Shown one piece after another: positions 44,301-53,977 of a stretch of DNA of 64,000 nt (position 1 is the first letter of the stretch; each line of letters starts with the position of its first letter). Below the pieces are notes generated by a model, which was given only the letters and a program-made list of their open reading frames with translations, did not search any database and was not told the origin of the DNA. The translations under genes were made by a program, and so were the position numbers. The stretch lies in the NCBI GenBank assembly GCA_902610175.1, contig CACLUR010000002.1:169116-233115 (forward strand). Direction: 5' to 3'. Source of the stretch: an uncultured Alphaproteobacteria bacterium. Lineage in GTDB: Bacteria > Pseudomonadota > Alphaproteobacteria > HIMB59.

Positions 44301-45408
44301 TTTATTATTTATAGCAATAATTATTCTATTTCCTAAACAATCTCTTGCTATTGAGAGTTTGGCAAAAACGGCGCTTGTAATCGATTTATCAACAAACGAA
44401 GTTCTTTTAGAAAAAAACTCTAAAACCAAGACATATCCATCAAGTATGACCAAGATGATGACCGCTCTTGTAGCCTTTGAAAAAATCAAAAATGGTACTT
44501 TATCATTAGATCAAGAGTTTTTAGTAAGTAAAAAGGCATGGAAAATGGGCGGATCAAAGATGTTTATAGAGGTAGACAAAAGAGTAAAAGTTTATGATTT
44601 GTTATTAGGAATTATTGTTCAGAGCGGAAATGATGCCTCGATTGCTTTAGCAGAGGGTATATCTGGCTCTGAGGAAATTTTTGCTATTGAAATGAATAAT
44701 TTAGGCAAGAAAATAGGACTCACAGAGACTAATTTTACAAATAGCAGTGGCTGGCCTGATGACAATCATTACACAACAGCTGAAGATCTTGCTAAAATAG
44801 CTCAGTACACGATTGAAAATCATTATGAATTATATCAAATGTACAAATTAAGTGATTTTACATACAGCGGGATCAAACAAGATAACAGAAATCCACTCCT
44901 ATATACATTTGAGGGGTCTGATGGCTTTAAAACAGGTTATACAGAAGCAGCTGGCTACGGTTTGGTTGGATCTGCTGAAAGAGGGGATAGACGCCTGATT
45001 ATTGTTCTAAATGGACTAGACTCTTCCAAATCAAGAGCCCAGGAGTCACTAAGGTTAATGGATTGGGGTTTCAACAATTTTCAATTAGTAGATTTTTTTA
45101 AAAAAAATGAGGTTATTCAAGAAGTTGATACTTGGCTAGGTAAAGACGACAAAGTAGACCTAGTTGCTTTAAACGATATAAGCGTGAGTATTCCAAAAGC
45201 GCAATTATCTTTAGCTAAAGTTAATGTGATTGTAGAGGAGCCTATTGCAACTCCAATTCAAAAAGGCGACCAAATAGCCAAACTTCAAATATCGTTTGCT
45301 GATAAGAATACTGAATTTCCTTTATTTTCAGGTGAGGACATTGAGCAAAAGAATTTCTTTTCAAGAATTTTTTCAGCTATTTATTATATCATTCTTGGAT
45401 CTAACTAA
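44281..45408 (+). CDS. dacC: D-alanyl-D-alanine carboxypeptidase (DacA/DacC family, PBP5/6 type)
   Basis: A 375-residue low-molecular-weight penicillin-binding protein that trims the terminal D-Ala of peptidoglycan stems. The signal peptide is residues 1-23 (QSLA). The active site has Ser55-x-x-Lys58 (PSSMTKM), VQSGNDAS with the SxN motif, and FKTGYTEAAG with KTG. A C-terminal beta domain and a hydrophobic/amphipathic tail (FFSRIFSAIYYIIL) anchor it to the inner membrane. It overlaps the rlpA-like gene by 20 bp. Confidence 0.93.
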   Translation: MQKKPLNLLFIAIIILFPKQSLAIESLAKTALVIDLSTNEVLLEKNSKTKTYPSSMTKMMTALVAFEKIKNGTLSLDQEFLVSKKAWKMGGSKMFIEVDKRVKVYDLLLGIIVQSGNDASIALAEGISGSEEIFAIEMNNLGKKIGLTETNFTNSSGWPDDNHYTTAEDLAKIAQYTIENHYELYQMYKLSDFTYSGIKQDNRNPLLYTFEGSDGFKTGYTEAAGYGLVGSAERGDRRLIIVLNGLDSSKSRAQESLRLMDWGFNNFQLVDFFKKNEVIQEVDTWLGKDDKVDLVALNDISVSIPKAQLSLAKVNVIVEEPIATPIQKGDQIAKLQISFADKNTEFPLFSGEDIEQKNFFSRIFSAIYYIILGSN

Positions 45409-45423
45409 ATATTATCATATAGA

Positions 45424-46023
45424 ATGAAAGTAATCAGTTTTGAAGGTTTCGAATATTCTGGAAAATCGACACAGATAAAACTTTTAAAAAAGTATTTTAT
45501 AAAAAATAATATTAAATCTACTTTTACTAGAGAGCCTGGAGGTAATAAAGATCTAGAAAAGATAAGAAATGTGATTTTAAAATCTAATTTCGATAATTTA
45601 AGTTTAATAATGTTTTTCTTTGCATCTAGATTTGCATTATTATCTTCAATTAAAAAGAACGATTTCATTGTATTTGATAGATTTTTTGACTCTACTTATG
45701 CTTATCAAAAATATAATTCAAAAGAAAAAAAACTTATTATCAATTTAATTAAGTTAATTCATAAGAAATTTATCCCAAAGGTAACTTTTTATTTGAAGTT
45801 AGATAAAAAAAATTTAATGAGTAGGAAAAACAAAAGATTATATTCAAATAAATTTGATAAAAAATATTTTGGACAATTCTCAAGAATTCAAAATAATTAC
45901 GATGAAATATCTAAAATAAAAATAGGTGAACGTAAGTTTGTTACTATTGATGCATCACTATCTGCTAATGAAGTACATGACAAAATCATATTAAGTCTAA
46001 AAAAATGCAAATTGATAAAGTAG
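45424..46023 (+). CDS. tmk: thymidylate kinase
   Basis: A 199-residue dTMP kinase. The P-loop is FEGFEYSGKSTQ (residues 5-16), followed by the TREPGG motif and the DR pair in VFDRFFDST. The LID region is short and Lys-rich. It makes dTDP for DNA synthesis. It is 15 bp after dacC and its 3' end overlaps holB by 19 bp. The P-loop Tyr-Ser replaces the more usual Gly-Ala-Gly start; the essential Gly-Lys-Ser is intact. Confidence 0.9.
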   Translation: MKVISFEGFEYSGKSTQIKLLKKYFIKNNIKSTFTREPGGNKDLEKIRNVILKSNFDNLSLIMFFFASRFALLSSIKKNDFIVFDRFFDSTYAYQKYNSKEKKLIINLIKLIHKKFIPKVTFYLKLDKKNLMSRKNKRLYSNKFDKKYFGQFSRIQNNYDEISKIKIGERKFVTIDASLSANEVHDKIILSLKKCKLIK

Positions 46024-46793
46024 TAAATACTATAAAATCTGAGAGCAGTGGCTTTTACTTATTAGAGACTACTAATAGCGAGAGTATTTTACATTTAGAG
46101 GAAGAGATTTTAAAAAGCTTCTATGAGAAACAATATGAAATAGATACAAGTTTTATTATTCTAGAGCCTGAAGAAAAATCAAAATTTATTACAATTGACC
46201 AAATAAGAAAAATGAAAAAAGAGTTTCTACATACAAATGTATTAAACCTGAACAAAGTAATATTTGTCAGAGAGGTAAATTATTTAAATATTAATGCTTT
46301 AAATGGGCTTTTAAAAATCATTGAAGAAATACCATCCAAAACCTATTTTATTTTTTGCTCTTCAAACTTAATAAGTTTACCTGAAACATTAATTTCAAGG
46401 GCCAGAGTTATCAGAGATTTGAATTCACAAATTAATTTTAGTGATTTCAATTCAATGAAAGAAGACATAGTAAGACAAAATCAAAATATTTCAGAGGAAT
46501 TAATACACTCTCTTATTAACCCCTTCATTGATTTAAAAAGTACTGATTTTTTTGAAAAGATTAAACTATTTAATAAAGATCAAATAAGTGTATGTTCATT
46601 AATATTTTTAAAAATACTTAATTACTATTTAAGAAGTAATTTAAATAATAAAAAACTATACAAATACCTATTAAAACTTCATTCAGATTATTTAATTGAT
46701 GTAGATGAAAGTTTAAAATTCAATACATTAACAAATGATCTAATTTCAATCTATTTTACAAGATTAAATTCTAATCTTATTAAGTATGTCTAA
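46005..46793 (+). CDS. holB: DNA polymerase III delta-prime subunit
   Basis: A 262-residue clamp-loader subunit without Walker A, as expected for delta-prime. Visible features are IDQIRKMKKEF, NKVIFVREVNYLNINALNGLLKIIEEIPSKTYFIFCSSN and SRARV, which stands for the usual SRC motif. The N-terminal module is short and lacks the zinc-binding cysteines found in many homologues. Between tmk and metG this is the canonical position of holB in Alphaproteobacteria. It overlaps both neighbours. Confidence 0.85.
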   Translation: MQIDKVVNTIKSESSGFYLLETTNSESILHLEEEILKSFYEKQYEIDTSFIILEPEEKSKFITIDQIRKMKKEFLHTNVLNLNKVIFVREVNYLNINALNGLLKIIEEIPSKTYFIFCSSNLISLPETLISRARVIRDLNSQINFSDFNSMKEDIVRQNQNISEELIHSLINPFIDLKSTDFFEKIKLFNKDQISVCSLIFLKILNYYLRSNLNNKKLYKYLLKLHSDYLIDVDESLKFNTLTNDLISIYFTRLNSNLIKYV

Positions 46794-48306
46794 TAATTAT
46801 TTTACAACTCCTATTTATTATGTGAACGATAAACCCCATATTGGACATGCTTATACCTCAATTGCTGTTGATATATTAAAAAGATTTTATGATTGTAGAG
46901 GTCTCGATTCTTATTTTCTTACAGGAACAGACGAGCATGGACAAAAAGTTGAAAGAGCTGCTCAAGAAAAAAATATTGATCCTCAAAAATTTACGGATAT
47001 GGTTTCAGAAAATTTTAAAGATTTAAGTAATTTATTAAATTTATCTAATGATGATTTTATAAGAACAACAGAAGAAAGACATAAAAAGTCTGTTCAAAAT
47101 CTATGGAGAGTTCTTTTGGAAAAAGATGAAATTTATTTGTCCAAATATAGCGGATGGTATTCTGTAAGAGATGAAGCTTTTGTAGCTGATAATGAAATAG
47201 TTGAAAAAAATGGTAAAAAATACAACAGTTTTGGATCTGAATTATCTTGGGTTGAAGAAGAGTCATATTTTTTTAGACTTTCTAAATGGCAAGACAAACT
47301 GTTAGATTTTTATAAAAATAATCCAAATTTCATAGTACCAAAATCTAGATCTAATGAAGTTATTAAATTTGTTGAGTCAGGGTTGAAAGATCTATCTGTA
47401 TCTAGGACAACATTTAAATGGGGGATTGATGTCCCTACAGATGAAAAACATATTGTTTATGTTTGGTTAGATGCACTAACTAACTATATTTCAGCATTAG
47501 ATTATCCAAATAAAAATTCTGATTTATATCAAAAATATTGGCCTGGGATACATGTAGTAGGGAAGGATATAATCAGATTTCATGCTATTTTCTGGCCTGC
47601 TTTTTTAATGGCTGCAGAGTTAGATCCACCAAAGCAGATCGTAGCGCATGGTTGGTGGACAAATGAGGGTCAAAAAATTAGTAAAAGTCTTGGTAATGTA
47701 ATTGACCCTAAAGAATTGATTGATGAATACGGTTTAGACTCAGTAAGATATTTTCTTTTTAGAGAGGTTCCATTTGGCAATGACGGTGATTTTTCAAAGG
47801 TGGCTATCAAAAATAGAATTAATGGTGAATTGGCAAATAATTATGGAAATTTAATACAAAGAATACTTAGTTTTATTTATAAATATTTAGAACAAAATAT
47901 TAATTTAACTGAAGATAATTTTAATTTTGAAATTTTAAAAAAAATTAACGACTCTGAAAAAGAGTTGTTTGAGTATATGGAAAATTACAAATATGACGAA
48001 TACCTTAAAAAATTATTCTTATTTATGAATGATTTAAATAATTATGTCGATAAATCTGCTCCCTGGATATTAAAAAAAACAGATCCTGAACAAATGAAAA
48101 AAGTTTTGGCTAATATTTGCCTATGCATTATCAGAGTTAGTCAATATTTAGTTCCTTTTATGCCTTCAAAAACCTCAGAAGTATTCAATTTATTCGAAAA
48201 TACGAATAATATTAAATTAGATATTTTTGATAATTTTAAAGAGCTAATGAACTTAAAATTTCTAAAAATACGACAACCTAAACCTCTATTTACTAAAATT
48301 GAGTAA
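46786..48306 (+). CDS. metG: methionyl-tRNA synthetase
   Basis: A 506-residue class I synthetase. HIGH is HIGH itself (DKPHIGHAYTS) and the KMSKS loop reads KISKSLGNV. The motif FLTGTDEHGQK and HGWWTNEGQKISKSLGN are diagnostic. It is the short form without the C-terminal tRNA-binding (Trbp111-like) domain. The first ATG overlaps the holB end by 8 bp, and its stop overlaps tatD by 8 bp. Confidence 0.95.
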   Translation: MSNNYFTTPIYYVNDKPHIGHAYTSIAVDILKRFYDCRGLDSYFLTGTDEHGQKVERAAQEKNIDPQKFTDMVSENFKDLSNLLNLSNDDFIRTTEERHKKSVQNLWRVLLEKDEIYLSKYSGWYSVRDEAFVADNEIVEKNGKKYNSFGSELSWVEEESYFFRLSKWQDKLLDFYKNNPNFIVPKSRSNEVIKFVESGLKDLSVSRTTFKWGIDVPTDEKHIVYVWLDALTNYISALDYPNKNSDLYQKYWPGIHVVGKDIIRFHAIFWPAFLMAAELDPPKQIVAHGWWTNEGQKISKSLGNVIDPKELIDEYGLDSVRYFLFREVPFGNDGDFSKVAIKNRINGELANNYGNLIQRILSFIYKYLEQNINLTEDNFNFEILKKINDSEKELFEYMENYKYDEYLKKLFLFMNDLNNYVDKSAPWILKKTDPEQMKKVLANICLCIIRVSQYLVPFMPSKTSEVFNLFENTNNIKLDIFDNFKELMNLKFLKIRQPKPLFTKIE

Positions 48307-49081
48307 TTTAATAGACAGTCATGTAAATTTTGGTCATGAATTACTTAAAAATTCAGTATCAGATATCTGTAAAGATGCTCTAGAAAATAAAATAGAGCGA
48401 ATTTTAAGTATAAATTCTAATGTATACGAGTTTCATAAAGATATTAATTTAATTAAAGATTTTAATTTTGTCGATATCACTTTAGGCCACCACCCAAATA
48501 ATACTCTTGATATCAAATCTGAGGAAATAAAGACACTTTTAAATGAAAATATTAAAAAATTTAAAGATAGAATTGTTGGAATAGGGGAAACAGGCTTGGA
48601 TTATCATTATGATATTCCTAAAAATAAGCAAATAGAAAGCTTAGAGATACATCTAGATGCAGCTAGTGTTTATAATTTACCGTGTATAATTCATATGAGA
48701 GATGCAGAAGAGGATATGATTAATATTTTAACTAAATACTCAAAAAAAATAGGTGATATTTTAATACATTGTTTCACTGGAAGTGAAGAATTTGCAAAAA
48801 AATGTATTGATTTAGGTTGTTTTTTCTCTTTGTCAGGCATTATTACGTTCAAAAATGCAAATAAATTAAGAGATACAATTAAAATACTACCAATTAAAAA
48901 AATTATTTTTGAAACTGATAGTCCTTATCTTACTCCTGACCCTTTAAGAGGTAAAATTAATAAACCAAGTTATTTAAAAATTATAGTTGAAAAATATTGT
49001 GAAATTACTGGAAACGACTACATTAATACATGCGAAATCAGTACTTATAATTACAAAAAGCTTTTTAAAATAAATGACTGA
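48299..49081 (+). CDS. tatD: TatD-family metal-dependent hydrolase with altered HxH motif
   Basis: A 260-residue TIM-barrel hydrolase related to TatD DNase/YcfH. The family pieces GIGETGLDYHYD (bridging Glu), IIHMRDAEED, LIHCFTGSEE, FETDSPYLTPDPLRGK are all present. The N-terminal HxH that ligates one metal reads DSHVNFGHE, so the second His is Asn. The protein might hold one metal, use another residue (the His two positions later), or act differently. The TTG at 48299 overlaps metG, and the 3' end overlaps the MBL gene by 8 bp. Confidence 0.85.
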   Translation: MSNLIDSHVNFGHELLKNSVSDICKDALENKIERILSINSNVYEFHKDINLIKDFNFVDITLGHHPNNTLDIKSEEIKTLLNENIKKFKDRIVGIGETGLDYHYDIPKNKQIESLEIHLDAASVYNLPCIIHMRDAEEDMINILTKYSKKIGDILIHCFTGSEEFAKKCIDLGCFFSLSGIITFKNANKLRDTIKILPIKKIIFETDSPYLTPDPLRGKINKPSYLKIIVEKYCEITGNDYINTCEISTYNYKKLFKIND

Positions 49082-49856
49082 AAAAACTGAAATAAATGTA
49101 TTAGGATGTGGCTCAAGTTTTGGAGTCCCTTTATCTCATGATATATGGGGTAATTGTGATAAATCAAATCCTAAAAACCAAAGAACGAGACCTTCAATAT
49201 TTTTAAAAAAAGCAGGAAAATCAATACTAATTGATACAAGTCCAGATTTAAGAAAACAATTTATCGATAATAAAATTGATAATGTGGGTTCAGTCCTCTA
49301 TACGCATTCCCATGCCGATCATATACATGGGATTAATGATTTAAGGACTATTTCACTGATAAATAAAAAAAAAATACCTGTTTATGCCGATAAATTAACT
49401 TTAGAAACCCTTCAAACTAGCTTTTCTTATTTATTTACAAAGTCATCTACTCATGGATATGAACCAATTTTGAACGGTAACACTCTTGATGTGAATAGTG
49501 TTGAAATAGAGGGTTTTAAAATAGAGGTTATCAGACAAAATCATGGAAATATTGACTCCTATGGCTTCATTTTTGATAATAAAATAGCCTATAATTTAGA
49601 TATAAAGTTTTTTTATGATGAGAACTACCTAGATAAAATAAAAGGGATTGAGTGCTGGTTTGTTGGTTGTTTAAGATATGACGAGCATCCTTCGCATGCC
49701 TCGTATAAAGAGGTTATTGATTGGGCCCAAAAAGTTAATGCAAATAAAACGTTTTTAAGCCATATGACGGCTCATATTGATTACGATACAGAGTACAAAA
49801 AACTGTCAGGAAATAATATATTTCCTGCATATGATGGCCTTAAACTGGAAGTATAG
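49074..49856 (+). CDS. MBL-fold metallo-hydrolase (PhnP-like phosphodiesterase)
   Basis: A 260-residue metallo-beta-lactamase-fold protein. The metal motif is THSHADHIHG (HxHxDH), and GCGSSFGVPLSHDIWG, IDTSPDLRKQF, DEHPSHAS and FLSHMTAHIDYD match the PhnP/ElaC-like branch next to tatD in many Alphaproteobacteria. Members hydrolyse phosphodiesters or nucleotides; its substrate is unknown. No phn genes are here, so a role in phosphonate use is not implied. Confidence 0.88.
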   Translation: MTEKTEINVLGCGSSFGVPLSHDIWGNCDKSNPKNQRTRPSIFLKKAGKSILIDTSPDLRKQFIDNKIDNVGSVLYTHSHADHIHGINDLRTISLINKKKIPVYADKLTLETLQTSFSYLFTKSSTHGYEPILNGNTLDVNSVEIEGFKIEVIRQNHGNIDSYGFIFDNKIAYNLDIKFFYDENYLDKIKGIECWFVGCLRYDEHPSHASYKEVIDWAQKVNANKTFLSHMTAHIDYDTEYKKLSGNNIFPAYDGLKLEV

Positions 49857-49869
49857 TAAAATTTATCTA

Positions 49870-50091
49870 TTAATCGTGGTCGTGATTAGAAATTTTTTCT
49901 TTTAATGCTAAGCAAACATCCTCTGATGAAGCCATTAAAACAGTGTCACTTATTTCACATGGAGTACTATAAGACATCTTACCTGAGGTTTTATCTTCGT
50001 CATTTGAAGAATGAGCTGTACACATACTTGCATATGAGTTGATTGACGCAAAAGATAAGATAGTAATCAATAATATTATTATTTTTTTCAT
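49870..50091 (-). CDS. small exported protein of unknown function
   Basis: A 73-residue protein with a clear signal peptide (MKKIIILLITILSFASINSYAS) and a short acidic mature part of about 51 residues with three Cys (CTAHSS, TPCEIS, DVCLAL). The C terminus is HDHD, which may bind metal. I do not recognise a family. It is convergent with the MBL gene and divergent from the ybaK-like gene. Confidence 0.5.
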   Translation of the reverse strand: MKKIIILLITILSFASINSYASMCTAHSSNDEDKTSGKMSYSTPCEISDTVLMASSEDVCLALKEKISNHDHD

Positions 50092-50193
50092 ACGTTATAT
50101 TTTATAATTTTTATTGAGATTTAGATTAACATTTTACTTAAATTTTTATTCTAGATTCTTATAATATATATTATGCAACAAATAGATATGTAA

Positions 50194-50652
50194 ATGTCAA
50201 TAAATTCAGTCAAAGAACATCTTAATATTATAGCCCCTGACCTAAAGATATCGGAATTTAAAGAGTCAACAGCAACCGTTGAACAAGCTGCAAATGCTCA
50301 TAATGTTGAGAAAGGACAAATAGTTAAAACAATTGCTTTAATTATAGAAAAACCAATTTTGTTAATGACTTCTGGAGATGTAAAAATTGATAATAAAAAA
50401 TATAAGAATTTCTTCAAAAAAAAGGCAAAAATGCTAACAGCCGATGAGACATTGCAAATCACTTCTCACCCTATCGGAGGGGTTTGTCCCTTTGGATTAC
50501 CAAATAAATTAGATATATATTACGATAAGTCCTTGAATAACTTTGAAATCGTTATGCCAGCAGCAGGATCTACCAATAGTTCAGTAAAAGTTCAAACAAA
50601 AAGGCTTATAGAATTAACTAGTGCTTTTGAAGTTGATGTATGTAAAAGGTAA
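50194..50652 (+). CDS. YbaK/EbsC-family aminoacyl-tRNA deacylase
   Basis: A 152-residue YbaK-fold protein that clears mischarged aminoacyl-tRNA such as Cys-tRNAPro or Ala-tRNAPro. Family features are TVEQAANAHNVEKGQIVKTIALII (with the conserved Lys), MLTADETLQITSHPIGGVCPFGLPN and VMPAAGSTNSSVKV. It may belong to the ProXp group rather than to YbaK itself. A second, more distant YbaK-fold protein lies at 58845-59363. Confidence 0.85.
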   Translation: MSINSVKEHLNIIAPDLKISEFKESTATVEQAANAHNVEKGQIVKTIALIIEKPILLMTSGDVKIDNKKYKNFFKKKAKMLTADETLQITSHPIGGVCPFGLPNKLDIYYDKSLNNFEIVMPAAGSTNSSVKVQTKRLIELTSAFEVDVCKR

Positions 50653-50666
50653 GTAAAAACAGTATA

Positions 50667-50939
50667 TTATTTGCTGTTATTATACTTAGATTTTACAATT
50701 TTTGGAGCAGTTGCAAAAGTAGCCGCTGTCATAAAAGTTCCAAAAATAAGAAGAAAATGTGCGCTAGCTGTGATACCGAAAATCAAAAAAGAGCCAAAAT
50801 ATAGTGAAAAAATGATACACCACATCCATGCTAAAAGTTGCATAATGAGGTGTCTCAGTGCCACACTAGGTATTTTTCTTAAAGGATTCCAATCAGCGTC
50901 CATGACTCCACTGTAAATTTGCATAAACATGTTTTTCAT
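50667..50939 (-). CDS. small membrane protein of unknown function
   Basis: A 90-residue protein with an N-terminal amphipathic part (MDADWNPLRKIPSVALRHLIMQLLAWMW) and two helices (MWCIIFSLYFGSFLIFGI and FLLIFGTFMTAATFA). It is convergent with the ybaK-like gene. No family is recognised; the second ATG is 6 residues into the frame and may be the true start. Confidence 0.5.
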   Translation of the reverse strand: MKNMFMQIYSGVMDADWNPLRKIPSVALRHLIMQLLAWMWCIIFSLYFGSFLIFGITASAHFLLIFGTFMTAATFATAPKIVKSKYNNSK

Positions 50940-51020
50940 GGCCTTTTATACATGCGACAGATGTGACCAGATCACTTATTTTTAATAATAATTTCTATTA
51001 TTTCAGTTAAGTTAGAACCT

Positions 51021-51614
51021 ATGAGAAAAATAGAATTCTGGTACTCAATAGGAAGTACATATACTTACCTCTCCACGCAAAGATTAGCGCAGATAGAGAC
51101 TGAAAATGAAGTTGTATTTGAATGGTGCCCTTTCAGTGTAAGATCAAGAATGATTGAAATGGAGAATGTCCCTTTTATGGCTGAAAAAAAAAGAGATAAG
51201 ATTGATTATATGTGGCGGGATGTTCAAAGAAGAGCTAACTTCTATGGATTTAATGCAAAAGTTCCTGCTCCCTACCCACTTAAAGAGTTCGATTTAGCTA
51301 ACAAAGTTGCAATTTTGGGAAAAGATCAAGGTTGGATCAAAGAATATACTATTTTAACCTATAAAAAGTGGTTTTTAGACCATTTGGAGCCTGGATCAGA
51401 ACCAAATCTGAGTTCTACTCTTAAAGAAATTGGACTTGATTCAGATAGTGTAATAAAACAAGCTCAAACAGACGAAATTGAACAAAAATATTTAAAAAAC
51501 ACAGAAATGGCTAAAAATAAAGGTATTTTTGGAAGTCCCACATTTATCGTTGAAAATGAGGTTTTTTGGGGCGATGACAGATGTGAAGATGCTATAAAAT
51601 GGCTTTCTAAATAG
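51021..51614 (+). CDS. DsbA-fold 2-hydroxychromene-2-carboxylate isomerase-like protein
   Basis: A 197-residue thioredoxin-fold protein of the HCCA isomerase/kappa-GST group. The active-site Ser is in the start (FWYSIGSTYTYLSTQRL), in place of the CxxC of DsbA, and the C-terminal IFGSPTFIVENEVFWGDDR with the cis-Pro loop is the classic signature. It may handle glutathione-dependent isomerisation of aromatic intermediates, but the substrate is unknown. It ends in the long non-coding spacer. Confidence 0.88.
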   Translation: MRKIEFWYSIGSTYTYLSTQRLAQIETENEVVFEWCPFSVRSRMIEMENVPFMAEKKRDKIDYMWRDVQRRANFYGFNAKVPAPYPLKEFDLANKVAILGKDQGWIKEYTILTYKKWFLDHLEPGSEPNLSSTLKEIGLDSDSVIKQAQTDEIEQKYLKNTEMAKNKGIFGSPTFIVENEVFWGDDRCEDAIKWLSK

Positions 51615-52133
51615 TGTCTATTTTCAATTTTTTTGCGTTTTTAGGTATATTGAAATTTTATTAAGTATAAATCCCTTAGTAATTTTATGAATTTGACTAT
51701 TGATTTACTAAAAAAAATATTGATAATCTTTCAATTCAAAATCCAAATATTTCAAAAATTTTGTGAGTGTCGCAATTTACATAAGCTTTTTTACCATAAA
51801 ATGTCCTGTTTTTAATGCTTTTTATAGTTTTTTTGAAATTACATATTGAATAACTGTCTTGATAGTTTTATTGGCAAGTAATGTTAACTATCACTTAATT
51901 TAGTGCTCTAATTTAATATTTAATTAGATAAAATGTGTGAATATTTATTTAATTCTCCCAAAATCAAATTAATTTTCAATATTTATTCTTAATAGCTCAT
52001 ATAATGTTTATTTTATTTTTGATTTAGTCAGATTATTTGTTTTTTTCTTTTTAAATGATATGTAGAATAAATTAAATATAATGTGTAAATACAATATGTT
52101 ATTATAAATAATTAATATAAGTTATAATATAGT
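51615..52133. other. 519-bp A+T-rich spacer between convergent genes
   Basis: No credible protein-coding frame, tRNA or repeat is seen on either strand. A weak hairpin (AAATAG-TGT-CTATTT at 51609-51623, followed by a T-run from 51628) spans the stop of the isomerase gene and may terminate it. The rest is extremely A+T-rich sequence with many stops. It is the only spacer over 300 bp in the window. Confidence 0.6.
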
Positions 52134-53951
52134 TTATAAATTTCCAACTTTGGAAAATTTTTTTCTCTCGTTTGGATCAAGATACCTTTTTCTTAGTCTT
52201 AAGTTTTTAGGAGTAACCTCCAATAATTCGTCAGAATTGATATATGTCATCATTTCCTCAAGTGACATCATCCTAGGAGCAGTTAAATTTACGGCCTCAT
52301 CAGACCCAGAAGCTCTAACGTTAGTTAATTGTTTCCCTTTTAGAACATTTATCTCTAAATCATTATCTCTGGTATGCTCACCGACTACCATACCTTGATA
52401 AACAGGTGTTTGGTGTTTAACAAACATAACACCTCTATCTTGAAGCTTCCAAATGGCATAAGCTATTGCTTTACCGTTTCCTGTTGAAATTAATGCGCCT
52501 GCCCTTCTCTCTGTAATCTCCCCTTTAAATGGTTTATACGAGTGAAACACTCTGTTTAATACACCAGTTCCTCTTGTGTCTGTTAAAAACTTGCTTTGAT
52601 AGCCAATTAGTCCTCTAGAGGGCGCAATAAATAATAACCTAGTTTTATCAATTCCAGATTTTCTCATGTCTAACATATCAGCTTTTCTTTGATTCATGTT
52701 ATCAATAACAATACTAGAAAACTCTTCATCTACATCTACCGTTACCTCTTCATAGGGCTCACACTTTGTCCCCTCTATATCTTTGTAAACTACTTTAGGT
52801 CTGGAAAGAGATAATTCAAAACCCTCTCGTCTCATTGTTTCTATTAAAACACCTAATTGCAATTCACCTCTTCCTCCAATTTCAAATGAATCTTTATTTT
52901 GATTTTCTGAGAAGGTAATAGCAACGTTTGTCTCAGCCTCAGCTATTAATCTATTTCTTATTAAAGTTGATGTTACTTTTTTCCCTTCAGTTCCTGCTAA
53001 TGGTGAGTCATTAACCATAATGTTTATTGACATAGTAGGAGGATCTATTGGTGAGGATTTTATTGGTGTTTCTATATCAGTTGAACAAATGGTGTCTGAT
53101 ACCGATGTGATTGATAAACCTGCTATGCAAACTATATCTCCAGTGTTAACTGAGTTAACAGTTATTTTTTTAGTTCCCTCAAATTTTAAAAGTTTAGTAA
53201 GTCTTCCAGTCTCAATGATTTTACCTGATAAGTTTAAAGCATGAACGCTGTCGTTTATTTTTGCAGATCCCTGCTCTACTCTTCCAATTAGACATCTTCC
53301 TAAGTATGGATCATAGTCTAAAAGTGTTGATAACATTGCAAAAGGTCTAGTATTATCAACATCTGGTGATGGTACATGACTAATAATTTTGTTTAAGAGA
53401 GGTGTTAGGCTCGATCTATCATCTGACAAATCATTAACACACCACCCACTTCTACCTGAAGCGTATAAAACTGGAAAATCTAATTGTTGAGTATTTGCAT
53501 CAAGAGAGACAAATAAATCAAAAACTTCGTTTAACACATCGTCTGGTCTTGAGTCAGATTTATCGATTTTATTGATTACTACTATCGGCTTAAGTCCTTG
53601 TTTTAAAGCCTTTCCTAAAACAAATTTTGTCTGAGGCATCGGACCCTCTGAAGAGTCTATAAGTAAGATAACACCATCAACCATTGATAAGACACGTTCA
53701 ACTTCACCACCAAAATCTGCATGTCCAGGTGTATCGATTATATTTATTCGAGTATCTTGAAAAATTATAGAAGTAGGCTTTGCTAAAATAGTTATGCCTC
53801 TCTCTTTTTCTAAATCATTAGAGTCCATAATTCTTTCTGATATTTCTTGATTATGTCTAAAAATTCCACATTGCTTCAATAAATTGTCAATAAGAGTGGT
53901 TTTCCCATGATCCACATGAGCAATGATTGCAAGATTCTTAATATCGTTCAT
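52134..53951 (-). CDS. typA: ribosome-associated GTPase TypA/BipA
   Basis: A 605-residue translational GTPase. G1 [11 protein letters not shown]2 [10 protein letters not shown]3 [13 protein letters not shown]4 NKIDKSD are intact, followed by domain II, the EF-G-like domain and the BipA C-terminal ([28 protein letters not shown]-like [15 protein letters not shown]). BipA acts in ribosome assembly and stress or cold adaptation. Length matches the family. It is the head of its own minus-strand unit; the DnaJ-like gene lies 26 bp upstream on the same strand. Confidence 0.95.
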   Translation of the reverse strand: MNDIKNLAIIAHVDHGKTTLIDNLLKQCGIFRHNQEISERIMDSNDLEKERGITILAKPTSIIFQDTRINIIDTPGHADFGGEVERVLSMVDGVILLIDSSEGPMPQTKFVLGKALKQGLKPIVVINKIDKSDSRPDDVLNEVFDLFVSLDANTQQLDFPVLYASGRSGWCVNDLSDDRSSLTPLLNKIISHVPSPDVDNTRPFAMLSTLLDYDPYLGRCLIGRVEQGSAKINDSVHALNLSGKIIETGRLTKLLKFEGTKKITVNSVNTGDIVCIAGLSITSVSDTICSTDIETPIKSSPIDPPTMSINIMVNDSPLAGTEGKKVTSTLIRNRLIAEAETNVAITFSENQNKDSFEIGGRGELQLGVLIETMRREGFELSLSRPKVVYKDIEGTKCEPYEEVTVDVDEEFSSIVIDNMNQRKADMLDMRKSGIDKTRLLFIAPSRGLIGYQSKFLTDTRGTGVLNRVFHSYKPFKGEITERRAGALISTGNGKAIAYAIWKLQDRGVMFVKHQTPVYQGMVVGEHTRDNDLEINVLKGKQLTNVRASGSDEAVNLTAPRMMSLEEMMTYINSDELLEVTPKNLRLRKRYLDPNERKKFSKVGNL

Positions 53952-53977
53952 TGAGATAGGTGTCTTATAGATTAAAA

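Noticed and set aside
49074-49856. PhnP role in phosphonate use
   Set aside because: No phn genes are nearby; the gene sits in the conserved tatD cluster where such MBL proteins are common.
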